Below, piece after piece: positions 8,673-17,887 of a stretch of DNA of 64,000 nt; position 1 is the first letter of the stretch; each line of letters begins with the position of its first letter. This stretch comes from Zhihengliuella halotolerans (lineage in GTDB: Bacteria; Actinomycetota; Actinomycetes; Actinomycetales; Micrococcaceae), in the NCBI RefSeq assembly GCF_004217565.1, contig NZ_SHLA01000001.1:2852001-2916000 (forward strand), read 5' to 3'. The notes under the pieces were generated by a model. The model made no database searches and was not told the DNA's origin. It saw only the letters and a list, made by a program, of their open reading frames with translations. The position numbers and the translations under genes are program-made.

Positions 8673-8832
8673 TCGTCGATTCTACGGGGCGGCTGCATGT
8701 CATCGTCGGACACGTCCGCGCGTCGGGACGGGCGCGAGGGGTAAAGTCCGTGCAGCATCCGCCGCGTCGGAGGGCCGGCACCTCGGGACCGGCAGCTGAC
8801 CTCGGACTACACCATCTCCGGAAGGCCCGCCC

Positions 8833-10272
8833 TTGGAATCCTCTTCGCCTGCTGTCCTCACGCCGGCCGACGCCGCCATCGCGACAACCGGGGCCGGCCT
8901 GCGCCGCTCCCTGGGGCCGCGCCACCTGATCATGATCGCCATGGGCGGGGTGATCGGCTCCGGACTCTTCGTCAGCTCCGGCTACACGATCTCGCAGGCC
9001 GGGCCGCTCGGCGCGGTCATCGCCTACCTCATCGGCGCCTTCGTGGTGTATCTCGTGATGTCGTGCTTGAGCGAACTGGCCATCGCCTACCCGGTGTCGG
9101 GAGCCTTCCACATCTACGCCTCCCGCTCCATCGGTCCCGGCACGGGCTTCGCCACGGCCTGGCTCTACTGGCTGACCTGGGCTGTGGCCATCGGGTCCGA
9201 GTTCACGGCCTCAGGCCTCCTCTTGCAGCGCTGGTTCCCCGAGGTCGACGTGTGGGTGTGGTGCCTGCTCTTCGCGGCCCTCCTGTTCGGACTCAACGCC
9301 GTCTCATCGAAGTTCTTCGGCGAGTCCGAGTTCTGGTTCTCCCTCGTCAAGGTCGCGGCGGTCATCGCCCTGATCGTCCTCGGCGGCGCGGCCCTGCTCG
9401 GCTTCCAGCCCCTGGGCGCAAGCGGCGACCACCCCGTCCTCTTCGAGAACTTCACCACCGAGGCGGGTCTCTTCCCGCACGGTTTCACGGGCGTCTTCAT
9501 CACCACCCTCGCGGTGTTCTACGCGTTCTCCGGATCCGAGCTCATCGGCGTCGCCGCCGGCGAGACGAAGGACCCGGCCGTCAACATCCCGAAGGCGATG
9601 CGCAGCACCGTCATCCGCCTGCTGATCTTCTTCGTCGGCGCGATCGCCGTCATCGCCGCGACCGTCCCGTTCAACGAGGTGGGCCTGGACGAGAGCCCCT
9701 TCGTGACGGTCTTCTCCGCCGTCGGCGTCCCGTGGGCGGCAGACATCATGAATTTCGTGATCATCACCGCGCTCCTCTCCGCCGGCAACAGCGGCCTCTT
9801 CTCCTGCGCACGCATGCTGCACTCGCTCGCGAGCGAGGGCCAGGCCCCCGCCGCCCTGAAGAAGCTCACCAAGCGCGGCATCCCGCTCGTTGCCCTCTCC
9901 GTGAGCATGGTCGGTGGGCTGGCCTCCCTCGTCAGCAGCGTCGTCGCGCCGCAGACGGTCTTCCTGGTGCTCGTCTCGATCTCCGGTTTCGCCGTGGTGG
10001 GCGTCTGGATGTCCATCACCGCCTCCCACTTCTTCCACCGCCGGGCGTTCGTGCGCGACGGCGGCGACATCGCCTCGCTGCCCTACCGCGCACCGCTGTT
10101 CCCGGTCGTGCCGATCCTCGCGTTCAGCCTCTGCCTCGTCTCGCTCGTCGGCATCGCGTTCGACCCCACGCAAGCGGCAGCCCTCTACTTCGGCGTCCCC
10201 TTCGTCGCGGCCTGCTACGCGTACCACCACTTCAAGATCAAGCCCGCCCTCCGCGCGCGGTCCGCCGCCTGA
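8833..10272 (+). CDS. mmuP: Amino-acid permease, probable S-methylmethionine permease
   Basis: A 479-residue APC-superfamily transporter with about twelve membrane segments. It starts at TTG 8833 behind GGAAGG (8819-8824). The first helix motif GVIGSGLFVSSG and the downstream FSGSELIGVAAGETKDP are hallmarks of the amino-acid/proton symporter subgroup that includes GabP, AnsP and MmuP. Its partner, encoded 31 bases downstream, is a homocysteine S-methyltransferase, the classical E. coli mmuP-mmuM pairing. That pairing points to uptake of S-methylmethionine as methyl donor for methionine synthesis. Another amino-acid substrate cannot be excluded. Confidence 0.82.
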   Translation: MESSSPAVLTPADAAIATTGAGLRRSLGPRHLIMIAMGGVIGSGLFVSSGYTISQAGPLGAVIAYLIGAFVVYLVMSCLSELAIAYPVSGAFHIYASRSIGPGTGFATAWLYWLTWAVAIGSEFTASGLLLQRWFPEVDVWVWCLLFAALLFGLNAVSSKFFGESEFWFSLVKVAAVIALIVLGGAALLGFQPLGASGDHPVLFENFTTEAGLFPHGFTGVFITTLAVFYAFSGSELIGVAAGETKDPAVNIPKAMRSTVIRLLIFFVGAIAVIAATVPFNEVGLDESPFVTVFSAVGVPWAADIMNFVIITALLSAGNSGLFSCARMLHSLASEGQAPAALKKLTKRGIPLVALSVSMVGGLASLVSSVVAPQTVFLVLVSISGFAVVGVWMSITASHFFHRRAFVRDGGDIASLPYRAPLFPVVPILAFSLCLVSLVGIAFDPTQAAALYFGVPFVAACYAYHHFKIKPALRARSAA

Positions 10273-10303
10273 GCCCCCACCCCACAACCCCACGGAGAAC
10301 CGC

Positions 10304-11251
10304 ATGCCCCGCACCACCCGCCTCTCCGGCCTCCTCGACGCTGGCGGCGACCTCGTCGTCGACGGCGCGCTCGCGACCGAGCTCGAGGCGCACGGCTGCG
10401 ACCTGGAGGACCCGCTGTGGTCGGCCAAGGTCCTGCTCGAGCGGCCCGAGCTGATCCAGCGGGTGCACCGCGACTACTTCGCGGCCGGCGCGCACGTCGC
10501 GATCACCGCGAGCTATCAGGCCACGCCGCAGGGCTTCGCGCCACGCGGGCTCGACGCCGAGCAGGCTCTCGCCCTCGTGGGTTCGAGCGCGCGCCTCGCC
10601 GACGCAGCCCGCCAGGATTACCTGCAGGAGCACGACGGCGGCGCGGCGCACCTGATCGTGGCCGGTTCCGTGGGCCCCTACGGGGCCTTCCTCGCGGACG
10701 GCTCCGAGTATCGCGGCGACTACCGGCTCACCCGCGCGGAGTTCGTCGCGTTCCACCGCCCGCGCATCGAGGCGCTGGTGGTGGCCGGCGTCGACGCCCT
10801 GGCCTGCGAGACACTGCCGTCCGCGGCGGAGGCCGACGCCCTGCTCTCGCTCGTCGCGGAGTACGACGTCGAGGCGTGGTTCTCGTTCAGCCTGCGCGAC
10901 GGCGGGCACATCAGCGACGGCACACCGCTCGCGGAGGTCGCCGCACTGTGCGCCGCCGAACCGCGCGTCGCGGCGATCGGCGTGAACTGCGTGCCGCTGG
11001 AGCTCGTGTCCCCGGCGCTCACCGCCCTGCGCGCGGCGACCGACCTGCCGCTGATCGCCTACCCGAACTCGGGTGAGGAGTACGACCCCGTCACCAAGAC
11101 GTGGGCGCCGGCCGCCGCGGGCTCCGCGCCCGGGCCACGCACGCTCGCCGACGGCGCCGCCGAGTGGCACTCCCTGGGCGCCCAGATGATCGGAGGCTGC
11201 TGCCGAACCACGCCGGGCGACATCGCCGCGTTGGCACAGATGGTGCGCTGA
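10304..11251 (+). CDS. mmuM: Homocysteine S-methyltransferase
   Basis: A 315-residue protein from ATG 10304, close to the length of E. coli MmuM. The N-terminal VVDGALATELEAHGCDL matches the family start. The zinc thiolates are visible as GVNC (about residue 230) and the C-terminal GGCCRT motif. The enzyme transfers the methyl group of S-methylmethionine (or the (S,S) isomer of S-adenosylmethionine) to homocysteine, giving methionine, in the cytosol. It is co-transcribed with the permease mmuP. Confidence 0.92.
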   Translation: MPRTTRLSGLLDAGGDLVVDGALATELEAHGCDLEDPLWSAKVLLERPELIQRVHRDYFAAGAHVAITASYQATPQGFAPRGLDAEQALALVGSSARLADAARQDYLQEHDGGAAHLIVAGSVGPYGAFLADGSEYRGDYRLTRAEFVAFHRPRIEALVVAGVDALACETLPSAAEADALLSLVAEYDVEAWFSFSLRDGGHISDGTPLAEVAALCAAEPRVAAIGVNCVPLELVSPALTALRAATDLPLIAYPNSGEEYDPVTKTWAPAAAGSAPGPRTLADGAAEWHSLGAQMIGGCCRTTPGDIAALAQMVR

Positions 11252-11321
11252 CTCGAAACCGCGGCGCCACGAAGTTCGGCTTCGGGTTACGCGCCGCCGG
11301 TGTCGATAGAGTCGTTCCGAT

Positions 11322-11924
11322 ATGACGAACCTGCTCCGGTCCTTCGGCCACCTCCTTCCGATCTTCCTGATCCTCGCGGCTGTTCTCGCCGTCGGAGTGT
11401 TCCTCGCCTACGTCCCCACACTCCGGGCGCGCCGACGAGTGGGCCATCGGATGCTGTGGCTCTGGGCGACGCTCTGCTGGGTCTCGGGAGTGCTCCTCGT
11501 GACGCTCTTTCCGCAGGCATGGGGCATGGAAACGTCCCGCACGGTCTCGCTGACCCCGTTCGCCTCGTTCGCCGGTGGTGCCGGCGTCGACGGATCGGTG
11601 CTGATGGAAGCAGCCGCGAACTGCCTGATGTTCAGCGTGGGCGGTTTCCTCCTGGGTCTCGCGACGGACAGGATCGGCGTCATCGCCGCGGCATGCGTGG
11701 GGCTGGCCGTGATCGTCGAGTTCTGCCAATACGTGTTGGCGCTCGGGCGCGTGGCCAGCATCGACGACGTGCTGTGGGCGGGTGCCGGGTGCCTCCTCGG
11801 CGTCGCCATCGCACGACTAAGCTCACGGTATGGGCAAAATTTTCGATTCAATCGACGACAACCTGAAGGCCTGGATCGACGAACAACCCATGTGGTTCGT
11901 CGCGACCGCCCCGCTCGACGCTGA
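11322..11924 (+). CDS. VanZ-like family membrane protein
   Basis: A 200-residue protein with four or five membrane segments. It carries the VanZ-domain pattern: SLTPF near the first loop, AANCLMFSVGGFLLG, VIVEFCQYV and a C-terminal SIDDVLWAGAGCLLGV. VanZ-like proteins are associated with low-level teicoplanin resistance or envelope functions, but most have no known role. The last 30 or so residues (after ARLSSR) are arginine-rich and overlap the next gene by 95 bases. The functional domain probably ends before this extension. Confidence 0.82.
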   Translation: MTNLLRSFGHLLPIFLILAAVLAVGVFLAYVPTLRARRRVGHRMLWLWATLCWVSGVLLVTLFPQAWGMETSRTVSLTPFASFAGGAGVDGSVLMEAAANCLMFSVGGFLLGLATDRIGVIAAACVGLAVIVEFCQYVLALGRVASIDDVLWAGAGCLLGVAIARLSSRYGQNFRFNRRQPEGLDRRTTHVVRRDRPARR

Positions 11925-12381
11925 CGGCCACGTCAACGTCTCACCACGCGGTCACGATTCGTTGTCGGTGCTGGGACCGCATCGGGTGGCATGGGTCGAC
12001 TACACCGGCAGCGGCATTGAGACGATCGCGCACCTTCGGGAGAACGGCCGGGTGTGCCTCATGTTCAACTCGTTCGGGCCCCGGCCCCGGATCGTCCGCC
12101 TGCACGGCCGCGGGTCGGTGTTCCTGCCCGGCACCGCGGAGTTCGACGAGGTCACGGGGAAACACCCGCACCACCCGAGCACACGAGCCGTCATCGTCGT
12201 CGATGTGACGCGCATCAGCGACTCGTGCGGCTGGGGCGTCCCCGTGATGGAGCAGACCGGGGAGCGGGACCTCCTCCGCCTGCACGCAGAGAAGAAGGGC
12301 CCGGACGGGATGTCCGCCTACCGCGTCGAACGCAACGCGCACAGCATCGACGGACTGCCCGGGTTCCCGGCGGAGTCGTAG
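11830..12381 (+). CDS. Pyridoxamine 5'-phosphate oxidase-like flavin-binding protein
   Basis: A 183-residue split-barrel protein beginning MGKIFDSIDDNLKAWIDEQPMWFVATAPL. The motifs HVNVSPRG and NGRVCLMFNSF are typical of the PPOX-like family found widely in actinobacteria. Members bind FMN, F420 or haem, and the cofactor cannot be assigned here. The start lies inside the VanZ gene (95-base overlap in a different frame). It is probably translated from the same message. Confidence 0.85.
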   Translation: MGKIFDSIDDNLKAWIDEQPMWFVATAPLDADGHVNVSPRGHDSLSVLGPHRVAWVDYTGSGIETIAHLRENGRVCLMFNSFGPRPRIVRLHGRGSVFLPGTAEFDEVTGKHPHHPSTRAVIVVDVTRISDSCGWGVPVMEQTGERDLLRLHAEKKGPDGMSAYRVERNAHSIDGLPGFPAES

Positions 12382-12384
12382 CGG

Positions 12385-13722
12385 CTACCCGAGCCGCATC
12401 CACGCGTCGTTGCGGATCCGCCACGTCAGCGTGAGCGCCCGGGCGACCAGGTAGCCGACGCCGAACGCGAGCCAGAGCTTCAGGATCGGCTCCCCCGGGA
12501 CCTCGGACCACGCGGCAACCGCGAGCAGCGGAGCGTAGAGCACAAACGCGACGAGGCCGGCGAGCGCGAGGTACTTCGCGTCGCCCGCGCCGATGAGGAC
12601 GCCGTCGAGCACGAAGACGAGCCCGCACACCGGCTGCGACGCCGCCAGCACCCAGAGGCCGATCGTCGCGGCGGCGCGGACGTCGTCGTCCTGGGTGAAG
12701 AGGTACGGCAGCCAGGGCGCGGCGGCGGCCAGCACCGCCCCGGTGAACACTCCGAAGAGGATCCCCCAGCGCGTCATCGTGCGGGTGAGCGCGTGCGCGC
12801 GGGCCGGGTTGGCGGCGCCGAGCTCCTTGCCGATGAGGGCCTGGGCGGCGATTGCGAGGGCGTCGAGCGCGAACGCGAGGAACGTGAAGAGCGTGAACAC
12901 CAGCTGGTGGCCGGCGAGCGTGACGGCCCCCTGGCTCGTGGCGACCCAGACGGTCGCGAGGATCGCGATGCGCAGGCTCAACGTGCGCAGCATGAGCCAC
13001 GAGCCGACGTGCGCCATGGCGACGACGCCGCGCCCGCTCGGCCGCAGCGGGACGGCTGCGGCGCGGGCGCGCGGGACGAGGATGCGCAGGTAGACGAGAG
13101 CCATCGCCCACTGCACGATCGACGTGCCGATCGCGCTGCCGGCGACCGAGAGCCCGGCCCCGTAGACGAGCGCGAAGTTGAGCAGGATGTTCACGCCGAA
13201 CCCGGCCGCGGCGACGTAGAGCGGGGTCTTGGTGTCCTGCATGCCGCGCAGCACGCCGGTCGCGGCGAGCACGAGCAGCATCGCCGGCAGCCCGGGCATT
13301 GAGAAGCGCACGTAGTCGACGCCGAAGCGAGCGACGTCGCCCGTCCCGCCCATCGCGGACACGATCGCGGGCGCGGCGAGCCAGCCGGCCAGGGCCAGGA
13401 CGATGCCGAGCCCGAGGGCCAGGGCGACGCCGTCGCGCCCAGCCGCGAGAGCCTGTGGCAGGCGGCCGGCGCCGATGTGGCGGGCGACAGCCGGGGTCGT
13501 CGAATAGGCGAGGAAGATCAGCAGACCGACGGCGGTCGTCACGATCGTCGCACCGAGGCCGATGCCGGCGAGTTCGGCGACGCCGAGGTGCCCGATGATG
13601 GCGGTGTCGGCGGCGAGGAACAGGGGCTCAGCGATCAGCGCGCCGAGGGCCGGGACGGCGAGCGCGAGGATCGACCGGCCGAGGCCGCGGTGCGTCTGCG
13701 CGCGGGGTTCTGAGGCGGTCAC
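12385..13722 (-). CDS. MATE-family multidrug/sodium antiporter (DinF-like)
   Basis: A 445-residue protein with twelve predicted membrane segments in two six-helix halves, starting at GTG 13722. The N-terminal half has ALGALIAEPLFLAADTAIIGHLG, the DinF-subgroup MATE signature. Mid-protein PLYVAAAGFGVNILLNFALVYGAGLSVAGSAIGT is also diagnostic. Such proteins export cationic drugs or metabolites in exchange for Na+ or H+. It ends four bases from the convergent PPOX gene and lies next to an ABC operon on the same strand, though a terminal hairpin between them is not obvious. Confidence 0.93.
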   Translation of the reverse strand: MTASEPRAQTHRGLGRSILALAVPALGALIAEPLFLAADTAIIGHLGVAELAGIGLGATIVTTAVGLLIFLAYSTTPAVARHIGAGRLPQALAAGRDGVALALGLGIVLALAGWLAAPAIVSAMGGTGDVARFGVDYVRFSMPGLPAMLLVLAATGVLRGMQDTKTPLYVAAAGFGVNILLNFALVYGAGLSVAGSAIGTSIVQWAMALVYLRILVPRARAAAVPLRPSGRGVVAMAHVGSWLMLRTLSLRIAILATVWVATSQGAVTLAGHQLVFTLFTFLAFALDALAIAAQALIGKELGAANPARAHALTRTMTRWGILFGVFTGAVLAAAAPWLPYLFTQDDDVRAAATIGLWVLAASQPVCGLVFVLDGVLIGAGDAKYLALAGLVAFVLYAPLLAVAAWSEVPGEPILKLWLAFGVGYLVARALTLTWRIRNDAWMRLG

Positions 13723-13731
13723 CGCCCCAGC

Positions 13732-14313
13732 CTATCGCCGGGTCGCGGGCCGCAGCGCCAGCAGTGCGACGCCCAGAAAGCAGAGCGAAGCGGCGATGAC
13801 GCCGGCCAAGAGATCTTCAGTCGCCCGCATCGGCCAGAACATCGGATGCGCACCGTAACCTGGCGCGAACGCGGCGGCGATCACCGCGTACGCGATAGGC
13901 GCCAGAGCCCCTGCCCGCCAGCCGACCAACGAGCCCACCAGCAGACCCGCCCCGACGTAGCCAGCGGTGTTTCGTGCAGAGGCCCACATCAACGCCTCCC
14001 CCGTAGCCGCGAACGCCAGACCCAGGAGTGCTACCGCCAACACGAGGTAGGCGCAGACCAAGGCCGAATCCCAGCGAGCGAGGCGCCGACGGGCTTGCGC
14101 CTCGCTGCCGGCACCACGCTCCGCCAGGCTGATCATGATCAGGGTCGCCGAGACGGCCGGAAGCATGAAGGCCGCTGGCACGATCTTTGCGCCCGTTCCC
14201 GTGAAATCCGGCAGCGGCGTCGGTAGCGGGGCCAGCCAGAACGTCGCGACTCCAACGATGACGATGAGTCCCGCCGTCGCCGCTGCGCGGCGGGTCAGCA
14301 GGTACCAGTTCAC
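13732..14313 (-). CDS. Membrane protein, third gene of an ABC operon
   Basis: The GTG at 14313 overlaps the preceding gene's stop as GTGA, so translation is coupled. The 193-residue product has about six hydrophobic segments and ends in a short basic tail (RPATRR). No known family is recognised. Its position after an ABC ATPase and a second membrane protein suggests it is part of the same transporter complex. The frame stays open further upstream, but that part is the arginine-rich shadow of the neighbouring gene. Confidence 0.6.
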   Translation of the reverse strand: MNWYLLTRRAAATAGLIVIVGVATFWLAPLPTPLPDFTGTGAKIVPAAFMLPAVSATLIMISLAERGAGSEAQARRRLARWDSALVCAYLVLAVALLGLAFAATGEALMWASARNTAGYVGAGLLVGSLVGWRAGALAPIAYAVIAAAFAPGYGAHPMFWPMRATEDLLAGVIAASLCFLGVALLALRPATRR

Positions 14314-15629
14314 GACGACGCCCGCGGGAGTCGGACCAGGAGATCTGCCGCGTCTTCCGCGGAACATGCGGAGACCGCCCGAGCCGCACGGTCTGCCCAC
14401 ATACCCTGCGCTGTCGCGTCGAGCTCCTTCAGCGACGCAAGCGCCGCGTCAGGTTCATCGGCTGTCGTCTCGACGGCGCCGCCAGCCTGGTCCACCCACC
14501 ACGCTACAAGGAGGTCATGCGCCTCGAAGAGGGCGGCGTTCCGCTCCAGCATCTCCTCCACGTCGCTCATCGCGGCGTCGACCTCGAATTCGTCGACCTC
14601 GTCCAGGCGTTCGAGGCAGTCGTCGTCGAGCCTCGCGCTGGCGGCTGCACCGACGCTGGCGTTGTCGGTGCCTTGGATCAGGGTGCCGAAGGCCCGTTCG
14701 CCCGCAACCTGATCTGGGTCGGAGCTCTGCGTGAGCACGACCGGCACGTGGGCACCGGTGCGCCTGCTGATATCGGCGAGGACCGGTGCGGCCTTCCGCC
14801 ACTCGGCCGTTGCGCTGGCTGCGTTTTCGGGCCAGACGCAGACCTTCGGATCCTCCCCGACGCACACCAGGTCACCCGTCCGAGCAGCAGTCGAACGCCA
14901 ATCAAGGTGTTGGACCAGACCCACCGCGGTGACTGGCAACAGCAAGGCGACGCCGGCAGCAGTCCAACGCACCCACGTCCGCCGCATACCGGCCGCACCG
15001 AGCCACGAGACGACCACACAGAAGAGTGCCATTAGCACGATAGCCGCAACAACGCGGGGGTTGGGGACCTGATCCGCACTGCAGCAGTCCTCGAGCAGAG
15101 CCAAGTGCCGGAGCCAGAGGGGCTCTACTGCCGGCGCAAAAGCCAAGACGAAGAACCACCCGGCCGCGAGAACCGGGAGCGCAATGACCGCGCGCAAGCG
15201 CCAGCCCACCGCGAACCCGGTCGTGGCCGCAGCCGCCACCGTCGCCAGGTACGTCACCAGAACCAGCGGCGACGGAAGGAACCATAGATTGAAGCTCGAT
15301 GCGACAACTATGTATTGAACTGCCCAAGCCGCAGCAGCGGCCACGAGCAAGCGCCACAGCCGTCCCCAGGCGATCCGGAACCATCCTCGCTGCCAGACAC
15401 GGTGCGTCCAGCCAGCATCGAATAGTGCCGCTGCCTGCCATGCAGCGGCGACGGAGACCACCGGCGCGACAAGGACCAGACCACGAATGCTGAGCCCCGT
15501 GACGGCGTCAGCACTCGAGGCAGCAGGCTCTCCGTACTGGCTCAGCGCGAAGATCCCGAGCGCCGCCGCAACAGCAAAGGTGATGAAGGCAGGACGCCAG
15601 CGCAGTACGCCTGAAGAGACGGGCGTCAT
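14310..15629 (-). CDS. Large membrane protein of an ABC operon, possible permease with extracytoplasmic domain
   Basis: This 439-residue protein has about six membrane segments in its first 245 residues. A soluble domain of about 190 residues follows, with cysteine-containing VCVGEDPKVCVWPE, a hydrophilic acidic middle and a helical C-terminus. Its start overlaps the stop of the ABC ATPase gene (15626-15629), and its end overlaps the next gene. I see no sequence match to a described permease family. Context makes it the likely membrane partner of the ATPase. Substrate unknown. Confidence 0.6.
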   Translation of the reverse strand: MTPVSSGVLRWRPAFITFAVAAALGIFALSQYGEPAASSADAVTGLSIRGLVLVAPVVSVAAAWQAAALFDAGWTHRVWQRGWFRIAWGRLWRLLVAAAAAWAVQYIVVASSFNLWFLPSPLVLVTYLATVAAAATTGFAVGWRLRAVIALPVLAAGWFFVLAFAPAVEPLWLRHLALLEDCCSADQVPNPRVVAAIVLMALFCVVVSWLGAAGMRRTWVRWTAAGVALLLPVTAVGLVQHLDWRSTAARTGDLVCVGEDPKVCVWPENAASATAEWRKAAPVLADISRRTGAHVPVVLTQSSDPDQVAGERAFGTLIQGTDNASVGAAASARLDDDCLERLDEVDEFEVDAAMSDVEEMLERNAALFEAHDLLVAWWVDQAGGAVETTADEPDAALASLKELDATAQGMWADRAARAVSACSAEDAADLLVRLPRASS

Positions 15630-16360
15630 GCCGTCCGCTCCGGCAGCAGGCTCAGGTAGGCCGCCTCAGCCCGGCGCCTGTCTTCGTTTTCCGGCGCAAG
15701 GTGCATGAAATCCTCGAGCGGTCCTTGAAATCTCACGCTTCCACGCTGCAAGACGAGAACCTCGTCGAAGAGGCCATCGAGATCATCAACAAGGTGGGTC
15801 GATACGACGATCGAGTGATCGCTCCGCAGATCGCTCATGATGGTCCGGAACCGGGAACGTTCGGCCGGATCAAGACCAACCGTCGGCTCGTCCAGCAGGA
15901 TCAGATTGGCACCCGTGACGAGCACTTCGGCTAGACCCACCCGTCGCAGTTGTCCTCCGGACAACGCTTTGGTCTGTTGACCGGCATCGCTGCTGAGGTT
16001 GACGCGCTCGAGTGCCTCGTCAGCACGGCGTTCTGCCTCCGAATTCCGCAGGCCCTGCAACCATCCCGCGTACGCGACCTGCTGACGTGCGGTCAGGCCG
16101 CGCAGGGCCGCCACGTTCTGTGGCATGAAACCCACCGGCTGTCGAGTGCTCGAGCCTTCGATTGAGACCGATCCGCTTGTCGGGCGCAGCCCACCGCCCA
16201 GCAGCATTAAGAGCGTCGACTTCCCTGCCCCGTTCGGGCCCAGAAGAACGGTCGATCCGGGATGCACATCCCAATCGAGGTTCTCGATTGACGGACGCCG
16301 GGCGCGACCGTAGCGAAGCGTGAGTCCGCGGCAGCGGACATTGAAACTGCTGGCCGCCAC
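15626..16360 (-). CDS. ABC transporter ATP-binding protein
   Basis: A 244-residue single nucleotide-binding domain with Walker A GPNGAGKST (41-49), ABC signature LSGGQ (134-138), Walker B LILLDEP (154-160) and a switch histidine in STHLVDDLD. It most resembles ATPases of ABC-2-type exporters for drugs, peptides or lipids. It starts at GTG 16360, two bases after the stop of a 32-codon ORF, and heads an overlapping operon with two unassigned membrane proteins. Confidence 0.9.
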   Translation of the reverse strand: MAASSFNVRCRGLTLRYGRARRPSIENLDWDVHPGSTVLLGPNGAGKSTLLMLLGGGLRPTSGSVSIEGSSTRQPVGFMPQNVAALRGLTARQQVAYAGWLQGLRNSEAERRADEALERVNLSSDAGQQTKALSGGQLRRVGLAEVLVTGANLILLDEPTVGLDPAERSRFRTIMSDLRSDHSIVVSTHLVDDLDGLFDEVLVLQRGSVRFQGPLEDFMHLAPENEDRRRAEAAYLSLLPERTA

Positions 16361-16362
16361 GT

Positions 16363-16461
16363 TCAGTACTTCACCGCAACGTAGGAGGCGTTGACTTTGT
16401 CCCGGGACCAGCCACTCCCGTCGACAGACGACGCCGCACCGATTCGCTCCACCGTTCTCAT
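16363..16461 (-). CDS. Possible 32-residue peptide upstream of the ABC operon
   Basis: An ATG at 16461, directly behind a run of six G residues, opens a 32-codon frame that ends (TGA) two bases before the ABC ATPase start. The peptide has a charged N-terminus (MRTVERIG), a Ser/Gly middle (SSVDGSGWS) and a tyrosine-rich end (VNASYVAVKY). A GTG in the same frame seven codons earlier could extend it. Tight spacing to the ATPase suggests coupling, either as a leader peptide or as a small ribosomal product handled by the transporter. It could also be chance, since short ORFs are common in GC-rich DNA. Confidence 0.35.
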   Translation of the reverse strand: MRTVERIGAASSVDGSGWSRDKVNASYVAVKY

Positions 16462-16548
16462 CCCCCCAGTTAATTCACCCACATTTAGAAAGCTCGCTCT
16501 CTACGGAGCACTCAGGAGTCTAACTTCAGACCGCCAGGAGTCGGTGAG

Positions 16549-17784
16549 TCATCCCTGCGGGCGAAGCGAGATCCACGCCCACCCGGCCGCGATCAGCGAC
16601 AACGCCGCAACGCAGACGACGACGCCCGTCCATCCGAAGGGCGCGAACGCGAGCCCCACGGCCCAGCCGAAGAGGCTCGATCCGCCGTAGTATCCGAGGT
16701 TGTAAAGGCCCGTGGCCTGCGCCCGCCCCGTCGGCGCGAAGGTCGAGATCCAGCCGCTGGCCACGGCGTGCGCGACGAAGAAGCCGGCCGTCAGCACCAC
16801 CAGGCCGGTGATGATCGTCGGCAACCACGTGATCAGGGTCAGGGCGAGCCCGGCGAGCATGAGCGCGATCCCCCCGAGGAGCGTGCGCAGCCGCCCGAAC
16901 CGCAGCGCGAGCCGGCCGGCCCGCGGCGCAGCGAACGTTCCGGCCAGGTAGGCGATGAACACGAGCGCGGTCAGCGCGGGCGCAACGAGCAGCGGCGGCG
17001 CCTCGAGCCGGAAGCCCAGATAGTTGTAGACCGCGACGAACCCGCCCATGAGCAGCAGCGCCTGCCCGTACAGCGCCAGCAGCTGCCGGCTGCGCAGCAC
17101 GGCGCCGAGCTTGGCGCGGAAGGTCAGCGGGGCGCCGGCCGCCGTCATGCCCCGCACCGCGCGCTCGGGTACAAATCCACGCGCGGGCGGCGAGGCGAGG
17201 ATGAAGACGACGGCGGCGATCGCGGCGATCACGGTCACCGCGCCGAAGCCGAACCGCCACGAGGCGAGCTCGCCGAGCGGCCCCGCGACGAGCCGGCCGG
17301 AGAGCCCTCCGACCGTGTTCCCGGAGACGAAGAGGCCCGCGGCCGTTGCGACGCCGGCCGGCGTCAGCTCCTCGGAGAGGTACGCCATGGCCGTGGCGGG
17401 GATCCCCGCGATCGCGGCGCCCTGGGCCGCGCGCAGCGCGAGCAGCCACGCGAAGTCGGGGGCCAGGCTCACGGCGACGCCGAGCACAACGGCGGCGATC
17501 ATCGCGATCGTCAGCGCCCGCTGCCGGCCCAGTCGGTCGGCGACGATGCTCCACGGGAGCACGGCGAGCGCCAGTCCGCCGGTCGCTGCGGACACCGAGA
17601 GAGCTGATTGGGGCTCGGTGACGGCGAGATCGCGGGCGAGCGACGGAAGCATGCCCTGGGCGGAATACAACTGGCAGAAGGCCGCGATCCCGGCGGCGAA
17701 GAGGGCGACGATGATCCGACGGTACTCCGGCGATCCGGGCGCGTGGCCGCGCCACCCGGGGTCGCCAGCGCTCGCATTCGTCAC
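16549..17784 (-). CDS. MFS transporter (YnfM/AraJ-like)
   Basis: A 411-residue major-facilitator protein with twelve membrane segments, starting at GTG 17784. It has the loop 2-3 motif [11 protein letters not shown] and the helix-5 region [18 protein letters not shown], typical of YnfM-type exporters or importers. It is divergent from pxpA across about 100 bases that hold a 13-base GntR-type operator 38 bases from its start. It may therefore be regulated with the 5-oxoproline genes. The substrate is unproven. Confidence 0.88.
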   Translation of the reverse strand: MTNASAGDPGWRGHAPGSPEYRRIIVALFAAGIAAFCQLYSAQGMLPSLARDLAVTEPQSALSVSAATGGLALAVLPWSIVADRLGRQRALTIAMIAAVVLGVAVSLAPDFAWLLALRAAQGAAIAGIPATAMAYLSEELTPAGVATAAGLFVSGNTVGGLSGRLVAGPLGELASWRFGFGAVTVIAAIAAVVFILASPPARGFVPERAVRGMTAAGAPLTFRAKLGAVLRSRQLLALYGQALLLMGGFVAVYNYLGFRLEAPPLLVAPALTALVFIAYLAGTFAAPRAGRLALRFGRLRTLLGGIALMLAGLALTLITWLPTIITGLVVLTAGFFVAHAVASGWISTFAPTGRAQATGLYNLGYYGGSSLFGWAVGLAFAPFGWTGVVVCVAALSLIAAGWAWISLRPQG

Positions 17785-17821
17785 GCTCGAACTCTACGCC
17801 CGCCGCACACCCGTCGAGAAA

Positions 17822-17834
17822 ATTGTTGAACAAT
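17822..17834. promoter_or_regulatory. GntR-type operator between MFS gene and pxpA
   Basis: ATTGTTGAACAAT is a perfect palindrome around a central G, 54 bases before the pxpA start. The same core, TTGTT-N-AACAA, occurs twice upstream of the NRAMP-like gene at 27.15 kb. The GntR/FCD regulator at 22.1 kb is the natural candidate to bind it. Binding is inferred. Confidence 0.7.
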
Positions 17835-17887
17835 CTATGCGAATGCGGCATGCTGGAGGAACGAGCAACGAGACGGAGGTCACTTCC

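Noticed and set aside
8701-8832. SAM riboswitch before mmuP
   Set aside because: Only simple hairpins were found; I could not identify the conserved core of any SAM class, so it is reported only as a weak observation.
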